64,000 bases of DNA from Streptomyces sp. cf386 (GCF_900103585.1 NZ_FNHV01000002.1:237346-301345), one strand, 5' to 3'. Positions 41,076 through 49,444 are shown, counted from the stretch's first letter. Notes: generated by a model not told the origin, from the sequence alone. A program made the numbers and translations.

Positions 41076-44000
41076 GGCTCCACCTTCCGCTTCGGGTCCG
41101 CGGGCTTGGTCTGGGCTCCAGTATTCGGGTCGAACTCCCCGAGGTGCTTGCCGCGCTTGTTGTACTTCTCGACGGCGCCGTGCTGGGAGTCCCACTCGTA
41201 GATCTCACCGGACTTGGGATCCTTCCAGCGCTTGCGGGTACCGCCGCCACCCTGCACGGGCGTCTTACCCCTGGCGGGCCCGGCCTTGGGGAACGCCGGC
41301 AGGCCGCCCCTCGGCGCCGGTACCGGACCGGTCTGCGCCTTCTGGACGGCGCTGCTCCTGCTCTGAGCGTCGCGCAGCGCCTGGCCCAGGCCGTCGCTGA
41401 AGCGGCCGACACCGTCGGCGGCGGTGAACCCGCCCCCGACGACCAGGGTCGTGCTCGCGGCGATCGCCGGAGCGCCGGCAAGGCAGCCGATACCCGTGAT
41501 GCACAGGGCACCGCCGGCGAGGTCACCGCTCGCGCCCACGCCCATCATCAGGACACCGGTGCCCGTCTCGGCGAGCCCGGCCCAGACGTCCGGGTTGGTG
41601 AAGATGGCCTCGCCGTAGATGAGGACGGTGTCCGCCTTGTCCTCCAGCCAGTCCGGGACCCAGCCGTCGTCGGCCTCCTCCTGCGAGCCCTCCGGGTCAG
41701 GGGCGTTGCGCCAGGCCTCCTCCGTCTTGCGGATCTCGGCCTCTTCCTGCACCTGCTTCGCGACCGCCGTCTGGAAGGCCTCCAGCATGGCCTTGCCGGC
41801 CGCCGCCGAGTCCTTGCCCGCGGCGATCTCCGACGCCCGCGCCTCCCGGGCCGCGCTCCATGCCTCGTCGGCGGAGCCCCGGGCCCAGTTCGCGGACGCC
41901 TGTGCCTGGGTGGCCGAGGTGACGGCCCGGGCCGCCGCCGCATGGGCGCTGGCTTCCGCGGCCCGCGCCGTCCGGGCGGATGCGGCGGCGCTCGCCGCGG
42001 ACTTCTCCGCCTGCTTGGCGGAGTTGGCGGCGTCGTCGGCGAACCCTTCGGCGGCCTTCCTCGACGCCTCCGCCTCCTTGGCGTACTTCTTGGCGTCTTC
42101 AGCGGCCTTGCGGGCCTTCGCGGCGACCTCGGCCGCCTCGGCCGCGTTCTTCTGTGCGGTCGCGGCCACGGACGCGGCCCCGGAGATCATCTCCTGCACC
42201 AGCGCGACATGGCTCGCCGCGAGCTGGTCCTTGCGCTGCGCCTGGTACTGGCCACGCTGGATGAAGGCGTGCAGCAGCGGCGTGGGCCCCTCCAGTGCGA
42301 TCCGGGCCGCCGCCTTGACCTCGGGGCCGCCGCTGTCGATGAGCTGCGTCGCGCGCACCCGCTCGTCCTCGGTGCGGGCCGCGTACCGGCCGTCGGTGAT
42401 GAAGGCACGGAACCGGTCCACGGAGCCGGAGTTCAGCGCCGTGCGCCCCGCTTCCTGGACGCCGGGGCCGCCGTCCGCGATGACCTGCGAGATGTAGACG
42501 CGCATGTCCTGTGCCATGGAGTCGTACTGACCGTCCTTCAGGAACGCGTCGACCGCCGCCGAGTCGCCGGCCAGGGCCTGTTCGGCCCCGCCGCGGACGG
42601 TGGCCGACGGCGACTCCAGGGCGAGCGTCTCCACCCGGGAGCGCTCGTCGTCCCGCGCGGCCTCGGCACGCCCGGAACGGACGTACGTCACCACGTCGCC
42701 GGCATCGCCGGAGAGCGCCTGCTCGGCGGCCGCACGGCTCCAGGGGCCACGGGACTTCAGAGTGCGCAGCGCCACGTCACGGCCCTCGTCGGCCACCCGC
42801 TGCACATCCACGTCCGGTGCGGAGGCGGCGGTGTTCAGCTGCCGAGCGTCCGCCTCCAGGGCGGCGGAGGCCTGCGCGACGCTGTCCCGCGCCGCCTGCT
42901 GCCGCTCCTCCTGCGCCTTGAACTGCTTGGCCCGCGCGACGGCTTCGTTCGTACGGGCGGTCAGCTCCTCGGCCTCGATCTCACGGGCCAACGTGAACAC
43001 CGTCCGGGCCTTGGCCACGGCCGCGCTCGCGGTGTCCGCCGACTCCTTGGCGGCCTTCGCGTGAGCGGTCGCCTGGGCCGCTGCCTTCGCTGCATCCGTG
43101 GCGTGGTCGGCGGCCTCATTGGCCGCCTTGGCCGCGTTCCTCGCGTGCGTGGCGGCCGACTTGGCCGCGTCACGGGCCTCGTAGGCGGCGGTCGCCGCCT
43201 TGCGGGCCAGGCTCTCCGCCGCGTTCGCGGCCCGGGTGGCCTCCGCGGCCTGGGCCCGCGCTGCCGCGGCGGCGGCACGTGCCTCGGCGGAGCTGGCGCC
43301 GGCCTGGTCCGCGAAGCGGCTGGCGCTCTCCGCGGCGCCGGCGGCGGCGTTGGCGTTGTTGCCGGCGCTCGTCGCGGCCTTCGCCGCGTCCCCGGCCGCG
43401 GTCGCGGCGAGACCGGCCTGGTGCGCGGCGTCCGCCGCGAGGTCAGCACCCTTGGCCGCGAGGTTGGCCTCGTCGGCGGCCTTGCGGGCCGCCGTCGCCT
43501 TGCTCGCGTCCCCGGCCGCGGCGGCTGCCGCTCCGCGTGCCCGGCTGGCGGCCTGGGAGGCGCCGGCGGCTGCGGACGCGGCCTGCGTGGCCGCGTTGGC
43601 AGCGGTGCGAGCCGAGTTGTTGGCGGAACGTGCCGCGTCGATGGCCTGCTGGGCCGCCCGGGCGGCCTGGTTGGCGGCGGTGGCCGCACGGGAGGCGGCG
43701 CCCGCGGCGCGTACCGAGTCCTTGCGGGCCGCCTCCGTCTCGGCCGCGGCCTTCTGCGCGGCCTCCTTGGCCAGAGCCGAGGCCGCGATGGCCCGTGCCG
43801 AGGCGTCCTTGGCCGCCTCCGTCTCCGCCTTCGCCTGGCGTCCGGCCTCCTTCGCCTGGGCGGCGAGCTGGGCGACGGTGGCGCGTTCCTGGTCCCGTGA
43901 GCGTGCGACGTACTGTCCGACCTGGAGGAACTCGCGGATGTCGGCGGCGGTTCCGTCCAGGGCGACCCGGCCGGCGGCCCGGACGTTGGTGCCGCCCGTG

Positions 44001-44617
44001 CTCACGATCTGCACGAGCTGGACCCGCTCGTCGTCCTCGCGCTGGGTGTACTGGCCCTCGTTGAGGAAGGCGACCATGTCGTCGGTGGTGCCGGCCAGCG
44101 CGGCGCGCCCGGCCTTCTGTACGGCGGGCCCGCCCGCGTCGACGATCTGAGCGATGCGGACGCGCTGGTCCTGCTCCAACGGCGCCTTCCAGCCGTCCTT
44201 CAGGAAGGCTTTCAGATCGTCCTCGTTGCCGGCCAGCGCCTTGCGGGCGGCCTCTTGCAGGCCCTGCCCGCCGATGCTCACGAGCTGCGCGGTCTGGACG
44301 CGGTCGTCCTGGTACGCGATCTCGGGCGCGACGTCGTCGAGGAAGTGCCGTACGTCGTTGTCGCCACCGGTGAGAACAGCTTCCGCGGCGGCCCGCAGAC
44401 CGGGGCCGCCCTGCTTCCACAGGTCCAGGACACGGCCGCGGTCGGAGGGCGTGGCGCTCGCCGAGGCGGCGCTGTCCGTGGCGGAGACGGCGGCCGAGGC
44501 CGGAGCGGGGCCGAGCAGACCGGCGGCGAACGCCATGGGCAACACAGCCACTGCCGTGGTGCGTATCAGGCGTCTTGCTTTCCCGGTGGTATCGAGCTGG
44601 TCAGTTCTTCGATTCAC
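41072..44617 (-). CDS. Secreted ALF-repeat protein with C-terminal colicin E3-type 16S rRNase domain
   Basis: 1181 aa. A signal peptide (IRTTAVAVLPMAFAAGLLGP...ASA) is followed by two blocks of four ALF repeats each (about 60-235 and 625-800; units such as GGPAVQKAGRAALAGTTDDM-VAFLNEGQY). After each block comes a long Ala-rich coiled-coil (about 240-600 and 810-1000). A Gly-rich hydrophobic pre-toxin segment spans about 1030-1100 (GVLMMGVGASGDLAGGALC). The last 53 residues match the colicin E3 ribonuclease: KRWKDPKSGEIYEWDSQHGA. Asp1143, His1146, Glu1150 and Arg1177 correspond to D510, H513, E517 and R545 of ColE3. It should cut 16S rRNA near the decoding site. No colicin receptor/translocation domains are present. 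Confidence 0.9.
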   Translation of the reverse strand: MNRRTDQLDTTGKARRLIRTTAVAVLPMAFAAGLLGPAPASAAVSATDSAASASATPSDRGRVLDLWKQGGPGLRAAAEAVLTGGDNDVRHFLDDVAPEIAYQDDRVQTAQLVSIGGQGLQEAARKALAGNEDDLKAFLKDGWKAPLEQDQRVRIAQIVDAGGPAVQKAGRAALAGTTDDMVAFLNEGQYTQREDDERVQLVQIVSTGGTNVRAAGRVALDGTAADIREFLQVGQYVARSRDQERATVAQLAAQAKEAGRQAKAETEAAKDASARAIAASALAKEAAQKAAAETEAARKDSVRAAGAASRAATAANQAARAAQQAIDAARSANNSARTAANAATQAASAAAGASQAASRARGAAAAAAGDASKATAARKAADEANLAAKGADLAADAAHQAGLAATAAGDAAKAATSAGNNANAAAGAAESASRFADQAGASSAEARAAAAAARAQAAEATRAANAAESLARKAATAAYEARDAAKSAATHARNAAKAANEAADHATDAAKAAAQATAHAKAAKESADTASAAVAKARTVFTLAREIEAEELTARTNEAVARAKQFKAQEERQQAARDSVAQASAALEADARQLNTAASAPDVDVQRVADEGRDVALRTLKSRGPWSRAAAEQALSGDAGDVVTYVRSGRAEAARDDERSRVETLALESPSATVRGGAEQALAGDSAAVDAFLKDGQYDSMAQDMRVYISQVIADGGPGVQEAGRTALNSGSVDRFRAFITDGRYAARTEDERVRATQLIDSGGPEVKAAARIALEGPTPLLHAFIQRGQYQAQRKDQLAASHVALVQEMISGAASVAATAQKNAAEAAEVAAKARKAAEDAKKYAKEAEASRKAAEGFADDAANSAKQAEKSAASAAASARTARAAEASAHAAAARAVTSATQAQASANWARGSADEAWSAAREARASEIAAGKDSAAAGKAMLEAFQTAVAKQVQEEAEIRKTEEAWRNAPDPEGSQEEADDGWVPDWLEDKADTVLIYGEAIFTNPDVWAGLAETGTGVLMMGVGASGDLAGGALCITGIGCLAGAPAIAASTTLVVGGGFTAADGVGRFSDGLGQALRDAQSRSSAVQKAQTGPVPAPRGGLPAFPKAGPARGKTPVQGGGGTRKRWKDPKSGEIYEWDSQHGAVEKYNKRGKHLGEFDPNTGAQTKPADPKRKVEP

Positions 44618-44976
44618 TGAGTACCTGTCTCGGTAATCGGCGACGACCCCCGAATAGTGAGTCGCCGAATGGTCGGTGGGTAAGCATAGGCGGGTTCGCT
44701 CGAACGAGTTGAGGTTGGCTGAGAGTTGACGGCGGACGGCTTCATCCTTACTCTGTGACTCGACTTTGCTTTTGCGGTGGGGCCTGACCAGCCCGGGGGC
44801 ATCGCGAGCTCTTATCTACAGGGGGTAAAGGGGGGCCGGTTGCGCATGTACGCAACCGGATGATCCGGGCATATCTGGCGGCCGTACGCGGTCGCGGCCC
44901 ACGCATGTCCACATTTGTCATCGCATCCTGGCGGGGGTCTCTCGATGCGAGGATCCACGCCCGAAGGGACTCTTCG
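44618..44976. other. Divergent intergenic region, 359 bp
   Basis: Separates the toxin gene from the rightward secreted-protein gene. Apart from the promoter at 44726-44754 it has no defensible gene. It contains the poly-purine/GC tract GGGGGTAAAGGGGGGCCGG at about 44820-44838. Confidence 0.6.
44726..44754 (+). promoter_or_regulatory. Vegetative-type promoter
   Basis: TTGACG (44726-44731), a 17-bp spacer, and TACTCT (44749-44754): a good HrdB-type -35/-10 pair facing the secreted-protein gene at 44977. The implied untranslated leader is about 215 nt. Confidence 0.5.
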
Positions 44977-45483
44977 GTGCCTTTCCGTGCCCGAAATCTC
45001 GTTGTATTCGGAATGGCGGTCGCGTGCGTCACGCTGGCCGGAATTTCCGCTGCCTCGGCCGATGATCCGCCGCAATCACCGGCTGATTCGACCCCGCCCG
45101 TCGCGGTCGAGGATTATGGCTATCCCGGCGCCGACCGGATACTCGCCGAAAAGGGAATCAGGCTGAAGAAGGGCGACGGGCGCATTCTCCTGGCCGACTG
45201 TGACCCCGCCGCCCAGCAGATCCGCGTGCTCACGCGCAAGGACGACTCCGTCAACCGGGCCGGTACCTACTGCTTCAAGGCGATCGGGAAGACCGGCCGC
45301 CTCACCCTGGAGCTTCCCCAGGTCTTCGCCGTGGAGGCGGGTGCGGACCACCCGATCCGCGCCGACCTGACCAGCAACGGCCAGACCACCTCGGTCAGCG
45401 TCCCCAAGGGCGGCTTCGAGTCCGTCGGCGAGGGAGCCGGTGGCGCCCCGTCGGTCCTGGTCGAACTCCGGGTCACCGGCTGA
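44977..45483 (+). CDS. Small secreted protein, 168 aa
   Basis: GTG start with AAGGGA 9 nt upstream. VPFRARNLVVFGMAVACVTL begins a signal peptide ending ISAASA-DDPP. The mature part (~140 residues) has two Cys (LLADCDPAAQ; GTYCFKAIGK) likely disulfide-bonded, and strand-rich text GRILLADC, RLTLELPQVFAVEAG, QTTSVSVPKGGFESV. I recognise no domain. It precedes the trypsin-like gene by 163 bp, with the 21-bp repeat array between; both are secreted and may act together. Confidence 0.78.
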   Translation: MPFRARNLVVFGMAVACVTLAGISAASADDPPQSPADSTPPVAVEDYGYPGADRILAEKGIRLKKGDGRILLADCDPAAQQIRVLTRKDDSVNRAGTYCFKAIGKTGRLTLELPQVFAVEAGADHPIRADLTSNGQTTSVSVPKGGFESVGEGAGGAPSVLVELRVTG

Positions 45484-45511
45484 CGCACCGAGCGACAGGC
45501 TCGCTGAGCAT

Positions 45512-45595
45512 CACCTGTTCTTCCGCGAACACCACCTGTTCTTCCGCGAACACCACCTGTTCTTCCGCGAACAGCTCCTGTTCTTCCGCTTCTTC
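45512..45595. repeat. Four tandem 21-bp units containing GTTC-N6-GAAC dyads
   Basis: Unit CACCTGTTCTTCCGCGAACA plus one base repeats at 45512, 45533 and 45554, with a degenerate fourth at 45575. Units 1-3 each contain the dyad GTTCTTCCGCGAAC (45517-45530, 45538-45551, 45559-45572). The 21-bp period is two DNA turns, so dyads lie on one face of the helix. It is 50-135 bp upstream of the trypsin-like gene. Confidence 0.85.
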
Positions 45596-45646
45596 CGCGC
45601 GGCCCCGCGCACCGCGGAGAGGCCGGCTCTCTGATTCGAGGCAAAC

Positions 45647-47230
45647 GTGAAAGACGCCCGTCCCCGCAGGACGCGCACGCTGTGGGCCACCGGGCTCGCG
45701 ACCGCCGGTCTGACGACCGGTCTGCTGGCCGCGGCTCCGGCCCAGTCCGTCGTCGGTGACCAGGTCGCGGACGGCACCCATCAGTACGTGGTCAAGCTCC
45801 ACATCGCCGGCGGCACCGACAACGAACGCGCCTGCTCCGGCACCCTGGTCGACACGCAGTGGGTGCTCACCTCCGCCAGCTGCTTCGCCGCCGACCCGCA
45901 GCAGGCGACCACGCTCACCCGGGGCGCGCCGCCCTTCCCGACCCTGGTAACCGCCGACGGCAACAAGCCCACGCCGGCGGCCGAACTGAAGCAGCGGGTG
46001 CGGGAGATCGTGCCGTACGCGGGACGCGATCTGGTCATGGCCCGGCTTGATGATGTGAGCACGGCCGCCGACCCGCTGGACGGCCCGTTCCCCGACATCT
46101 CCGATGTCGACGTGAGCGGTGCCGCGCCGGCCCAGGGCGATCAGCTCAAGGCGGTCGGATACGGCCGCACCAAGATGGAGTGGACCCCCGAGCGCGCTCA
46201 CGTCGGCTCCTACGGCGTGGACCTCGTCAACCCCACGAGCCTCGCGATCTCGCCCGCCGCGAACGGGGGCGCCCTGTGCAAGGGAGACACGGGCGGCCCG
46301 GTGCTCAACGCCGACGGCAGGGTCGTCGGCGTGGTCACCCGTGCCTGGGACGGTGGCTGCCTCAACTCCGACGAGACGCGCACCGGGGCTGTTGCCACGC
46401 GGGTCGACGACATCGCGGACTGGGTGCAGCGGGTTCGGCTGACGAGCCGCCAGAAGCACATCACCGACACCCTCACCGCGGCCGACTTCGACCGCGACGG
46501 CCGCACGGACATCGCGGCAAAGATGGTCACCGGTTACAGCCAGGTCTTCCTCGGCCGCTCGGACGGCACGCTCGAGTTCGGCAAGCACCTGAGCGTCCTC
46601 ACCCGCCCGACGCACAAGGATCTCGTCGCGGGTGACTTCCTGGCCGACTCGCCCGGTGTCGAAGCCATCACCGTGGACAAGGACGGGAACCTCTCGCTGG
46701 CGAGGCAGCGCACCGTCTTCGGGTTCCCGGTGTCGATGTGGGACCACGACAAGCTCTGGACCGACGCGGCCTGGAAGAACGCCCTGCCCGTCGCCTCCCT
46801 CAGGACCGGCACCGCCGGACGCGACACCCTGCTGTTCCAGTGGGCCGACGGCTCCCTCTACACGTACAAGAGGGACGCGAACGGCAAGCTGGTCAACCAG
46901 AAGAAGTCGATGTGGCCGGACAAGACGTGGAAGAAGAAGCACATCGCCACGGGTGACTTCAACGGTGACGGCCGGGACGACATCGCCGCCATCAACGCCG
47001 ACGGAGCGCTCCACCTGTACACGGGCAAGGCCGACGGCACCTTCGACAAGGCGCGTTCGATGTGGCACGACAAGACGTGGGGCACCAAGCGCGCCATCGT
47101 CGGCGGTGACTTCGACGGCGACGGCAAGGCGGACCTGGCGGCCATGGCGTCCAACGGCGAGCTGCACCTGTACGCGGGCGACGGCAAGGGAGCACTGGCG
47201 GCCGGCAAGAGCATGTGGCCGAAGGTCTAG
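45647..47230 (+). CDS. Secreted trypsin-fold protein with FG-GAP repeats; catalytic residues replaced
   Basis: 527 aa. Signal peptide (1-30), trypsin-like domain (about 38-265), then FG-GAP/VCBS-type propeller repeats (270-527: TAADFDRDGRTDIAAK, ATGDFNGDGRDDIAAI, VGGDFDGDGKADLAAM, each with the Ca-type DxDxDG loop). In the protease part the Cys framework and fold blocks are normal (ACSGTLVDTQWVLTSASCF; GRDLVMARL; ALCKGDTGGPVLN). However, the catalytic His is Ser78 (SASC for AAHC) and the nucleophile Ser is Thr215 (GDTGG for GDSGG); Asp128 remains. It is probably not a functional protease but a binding protein. GTG start with GAGG upstream. Confidence 0.88.
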   Translation: MKDARPRRTRTLWATGLATAGLTTGLLAAAPAQSVVGDQVADGTHQYVVKLHIAGGTDNERACSGTLVDTQWVLTSASCFAADPQQATTLTRGAPPFPTLVTADGNKPTPAAELKQRVREIVPYAGRDLVMARLDDVSTAADPLDGPFPDISDVDVSGAAPAQGDQLKAVGYGRTKMEWTPERAHVGSYGVDLVNPTSLAISPAANGGALCKGDTGGPVLNADGRVVGVVTRAWDGGCLNSDETRTGAVATRVDDIADWVQRVRLTSRQKHITDTLTAADFDRDGRTDIAAKMVTGYSQVFLGRSDGTLEFGKHLSVLTRPTHKDLVAGDFLADSPGVEAITVDKDGNLSLARQRTVFGFPVSMWDHDKLWTDAAWKNALPVASLRTGTAGRDTLLFQWADGSLYTYKRDANGKLVNQKKSMWPDKTWKKKHIATGDFNGDGRDDIAAINADGALHLYTGKADGTFDKARSMWHDKTWGTKRAIVGGDFDGDGKADLAAMASNGELHLYAGDGKGALAAGKSMWPKV

Positions 47231-47286
47231 CAGTGCGTGCACGAAATCTCCACAAGTCGTACAACCATCCGTGCCCGTCGGAGATC

Positions 47287-47316
47287 TGATCAACGAGTCA
47301 ACAGACTCCTTGATCA
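47287..47316. promoter_or_regulatory. Leader hairpin A (AACA loop)
   Basis: TGATCAA-C-GAGTC, loop AACA, GACTC-C-TTGATCA: 12 paired bases with one C/C mismatch. It ends 70 bp before the start of the gene at 47386. The same arrangement with a different but still paired stem occurs at 48418-48448 before the paralogous gene. Confidence 0.7.
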
Positions 47317-47385
47317 ATTGAGCCCCGCGCGACCTCGGTTCGCGTGACCGAGGACCGCGGGGCCCCTCTCCATATGGGGAAGCGC

Positions 47386-48312
47386 ATGCGCATTCGTGCC
47401 ACCGTGGCCGCCGTCTCCGGCGCCCTGGCCCTCTCCGCTCTCGTCGTGCCGGCCGCGCAGGCCGCCGACGCCCCCGCGTACAGCAAGGAAGACGTCCGGG
47501 CCGCCCTGCGTCAGGCCTCCGGCGAGTCCGCCCGCAGCACCTACGCCGCCGAGGACACGGGCACGCCGTACGCCCTGGACCTCTCCTTCTCCAGCGTGAA
47601 GGTCAACAACGGCAAGCCGATCGTCGTGGGCACCACCAACCACGTGTCCGTCCCGGTGACGTACAAGGTCACGCACGCCGCGGACATCGACCTGAGCGCC
47701 CCCGACTTCTACATGGACGTGGAGATCTACCGCGGCACCTCCTACGCCGAGTGGGACAACCTGCTCCTCGGCGACGACTGGCCGGTCTGCACCGCGACCT
47801 CGTCCACCACCGCCAACTGCAAGGGCACCATCGACGTCTATCCGGACATAGAGCTGGAGAACGTCGACGCCACCACGTGGAAGGCCGGCGGCTACGCGTA
47901 CGACTTCAACGACCAGGACCCGCTCGCCGAGGACATCGACTGGAGCAAGGTCGGCTACGCCGAGCAGGACGGCCTGGGCACCACCAAGCTCCAGCGCTTC
48001 TCCAAGCTGACGGTCAACGCCTCCCCGGAGCCCGTGAAGAAGGGCAAGACCATCACGGTCACCGGCAAGCTGACCCGCGCCAACTGGGACACCCACAAGT
48101 ACGCCGGCTACTCCACCCAGTCGGTGAAGCTGCGGTTCCGCAAGAAGGGCTCCAGCACGTACACCACGCTGAAGACCATCAAGACGAACACGTACGGCGA
48201 CCTGAAGACCACGGTCACCGCGTCCACGGACGGCTACTTCCGCTACTCCTTCGCGGGCACCACGACCACCCCGGCGGTCAACGCCACGGGTGACTTCGTC
48301 GACGTGCAGTAG
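47386..48312 (+). CDS. Secreted two-domain protein, paralogue 1
   Basis: 308 aa. Signal peptide MRIRATVAAVSGALALSALV to QAA, then a ~170-residue domain (YALDLSFSSVKVNNGKPIVV; HVSVPVTYKVTHAADIDL; CTATSSTTANCKGTIDVYPD with a Cys pair). A C-terminal ~95-residue Ig-like domain follows (SPEPVKKGKTITVTGKLTRA; VKLRFRKKGSSTYTTLKTIK; GYFRYSFAGTTTTPAVNATG). The pair with the gene at 48521 is about half identical along its whole length and arose by tandem duplication. Members are Streptomyces exported proteins of unknown role, sometimes labelled calcium-binding. ATG chosen for the GGGGAAG ribosome site; a GTG 14 codons upstream is in frame. Confidence 0.83.
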   Translation: MRIRATVAAVSGALALSALVVPAAQAADAPAYSKEDVRAALRQASGESARSTYAAEDTGTPYALDLSFSSVKVNNGKPIVVGTTNHVSVPVTYKVTHAADIDLSAPDFYMDVEIYRGTSYAEWDNLLLGDDWPVCTATSSTTANCKGTIDVYPDIELENVDATTWKAGGYAYDFNDQDPLAEDIDWSKVGYAEQDGLGTTKLQRFSKLTVNASPEPVKKGKTITVTGKLTRANWDTHKYAGYSTQSVKLRFRKKGSSTYTTLKTIKTNTYGDLKTTVTASTDGYFRYSFAGTTTTPAVNATGDFVDVQ

Positions 48313-48329
48313 TTGAGCGGCATTCGTCG

Positions 48330-48358
48330 CGAACTTCCCGTCACCTACGGGAAGTTCG
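48330..48358 (+). terminator. Hairpin terminator after paralogue 1
   Basis: CGAACTTCCCGT (48330-48341), loop CACCT, ACGGGAAGTTCG (48347-48358): 12 perfect base pairs starting 17 bp after the stop codon, extendable by TCGTC/GACGA across one mismatch. Confidence 0.8.
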
Positions 48359-48417
48359 TGACGAAGCTCACTAAGTTTCCTCGCCGGCGACACAACCGGG
48401 AACCTCTGCCGACAATC

Positions 48418-48448
48418 TGATCACATGGGCCAACAGGCCCCTCGATCA
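48418..48448. promoter_or_regulatory. Leader hairpin B (AACA loop), counterpart of hairpin A
   Basis: TGATC, inner stem GGGCC-AACA-GGCCC, closing GATCA. It ends 73 bp before the paralogue at 48521. Compared with hairpin A the inner stem changed from GAGTC/GACTC to GGGCC/GGCCC with pairing kept, while loop AACA and outer GATC are unchanged. Confidence 0.7.
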
Positions 48449-48520
48449 CCCGGGCCCCGACGTGACCCGCAGTGCAGGGAACGACGACCAGCGGGGCCCC
48501 TTTCCGTACCAGGGGAACGC

Positions 48521-49444
48521 ATGCGTATCAGAGCCACCGTGGCCGCCGTCTCCGCTCTCTCCGGCGCCCTGGCCCTCTCCGCCGTCGCCGCACCGGCCGC
48601 CCAGGCCGACGAGTCCGCGACCTCCGTCGCCTCCTACCGCGCCGCTGTGGCGAAGATCCGTCAGGCCGCGCAGGCCGAGTCCGGCAGTGAGCGGGCAGGT
48701 GCCCGGTACGACCTGGACGTCACCTTCTCCAACTTCAAGATCGCCAAGGCGATCAAGGTCGGCACGACCAACCACGTCGCCACGACGGTGACGTACACGC
48801 TGACGCACGGCGCGGACGTCGACATCAAGGCCGCCGACTTCATCACCGACCCGATCATCTACCGCGGTTCCTTCGCCAGCCCGGACAGCAGGCTCTACGG
48901 CAACAAGCCGGCCAAGTGCACCGCGACCTCCGCGACCACCGCCGACTGCAAGGGCACCATCGACGTCTACCCGGGCGCCCATGAGCTCATCAACTCGAAC
49001 GCCGGCACCTGGCGGGCCGCGGCCGAGGCCACCGCCTTCAACGGGCAGGACCCGGCGGGCGAGGAGTTCGACCAGAGCAAGGTCGGTTACGCCAACAAGG
49101 ACGGCCTCGGCACCACGCTGATGCAGCGCTTCTCGAAGCTCACGGTCGACGCCTCCCCGGAGCCCGTGAAGAAGAACAAGACCATCACGATCACCGGCAA
49201 GCTCTCCCGCGCCAACTGGGACCGCGGCACGTACAACGGCTACGTGGAGCAGCCCGTGCAACTGCAGTTCCGCAAGAAGAACAGCGACACCTACAGCACG
49301 GTGAAGACCATCAAGACCAACGCGACGGGCAACCTCAAGACGACCGTCAAGGCCGCCCAGGACGGCTACTTCCGCTACGTCTTCGCGGGCACGACGACCA
49401 CCCCGGCGGTCAACGCCACGGGTGACTTCGTCGACGTGCAGTAG
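48521..49444 (+). CDS. Secreted two-domain protein, paralogue 2
   Basis: 307 aa. Same plan as paralogue 1: signal peptide MRIRATVAAVSALSGALALS to QADE, a short Ala-rich helix (SYRAAVAKIRQAAQAES), domain 1 (YDLDVTFSNFKIAKAIKVGT; CTATSATTADCKGTIDVYPG) and the C-terminal Ig-like domain (SPEPVKKNKTITITGKLSRA; VQLQFRKKNSDTYSTVKTIK; GYFRYVFAGTTTTPAVNATG), ending in the identical GDFVDVQ. The 40 bp in front of the ATG are also conserved between the copies (CGGGGCCCC box and GGGGAAcgc-type ribosome site). Role unknown; cell-surface or matrix component is plausible. Confidence 0.83.
   Translation: MRIRATVAAVSALSGALALSAVAAPAAQADESATSVASYRAAVAKIRQAAQAESGSERAGARYDLDVTFSNFKIAKAIKVGTTNHVATTVTYTLTHGADVDIKAADFITDPIIYRGSFASPDSRLYGNKPAKCTATSATTADCKGTIDVYPGAHELINSNAGTWRAAAEATAFNGQDPAGEEFDQSKVGYANKDGLGTTLMQRFSKLTVDASPEPVKKNKTITITGKLSRANWDRGTYNGYVEQPVQLQFRKKNSDTYSTVKTIKTNATGNLKTTVKAAQDGYFRYVFAGTTTTPAVNATGDFVDVQ

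Noticed and set aside
41072..44617. Long repetitive Ala/GC-rich tract resembling a DNA repeat or CRISPR-like array
   Set aside because: It is coding: Ala-rich coiled-coil and ALF repeats in one frame, with no constant repeat/spacer pattern.
45440..45634. Open frame encoding repeated EHHLFFR units
   Set aside because: The repeat is a by-product of the 21-bp DNA array, has no ribosome site and overlaps the end of the previous gene in another frame.
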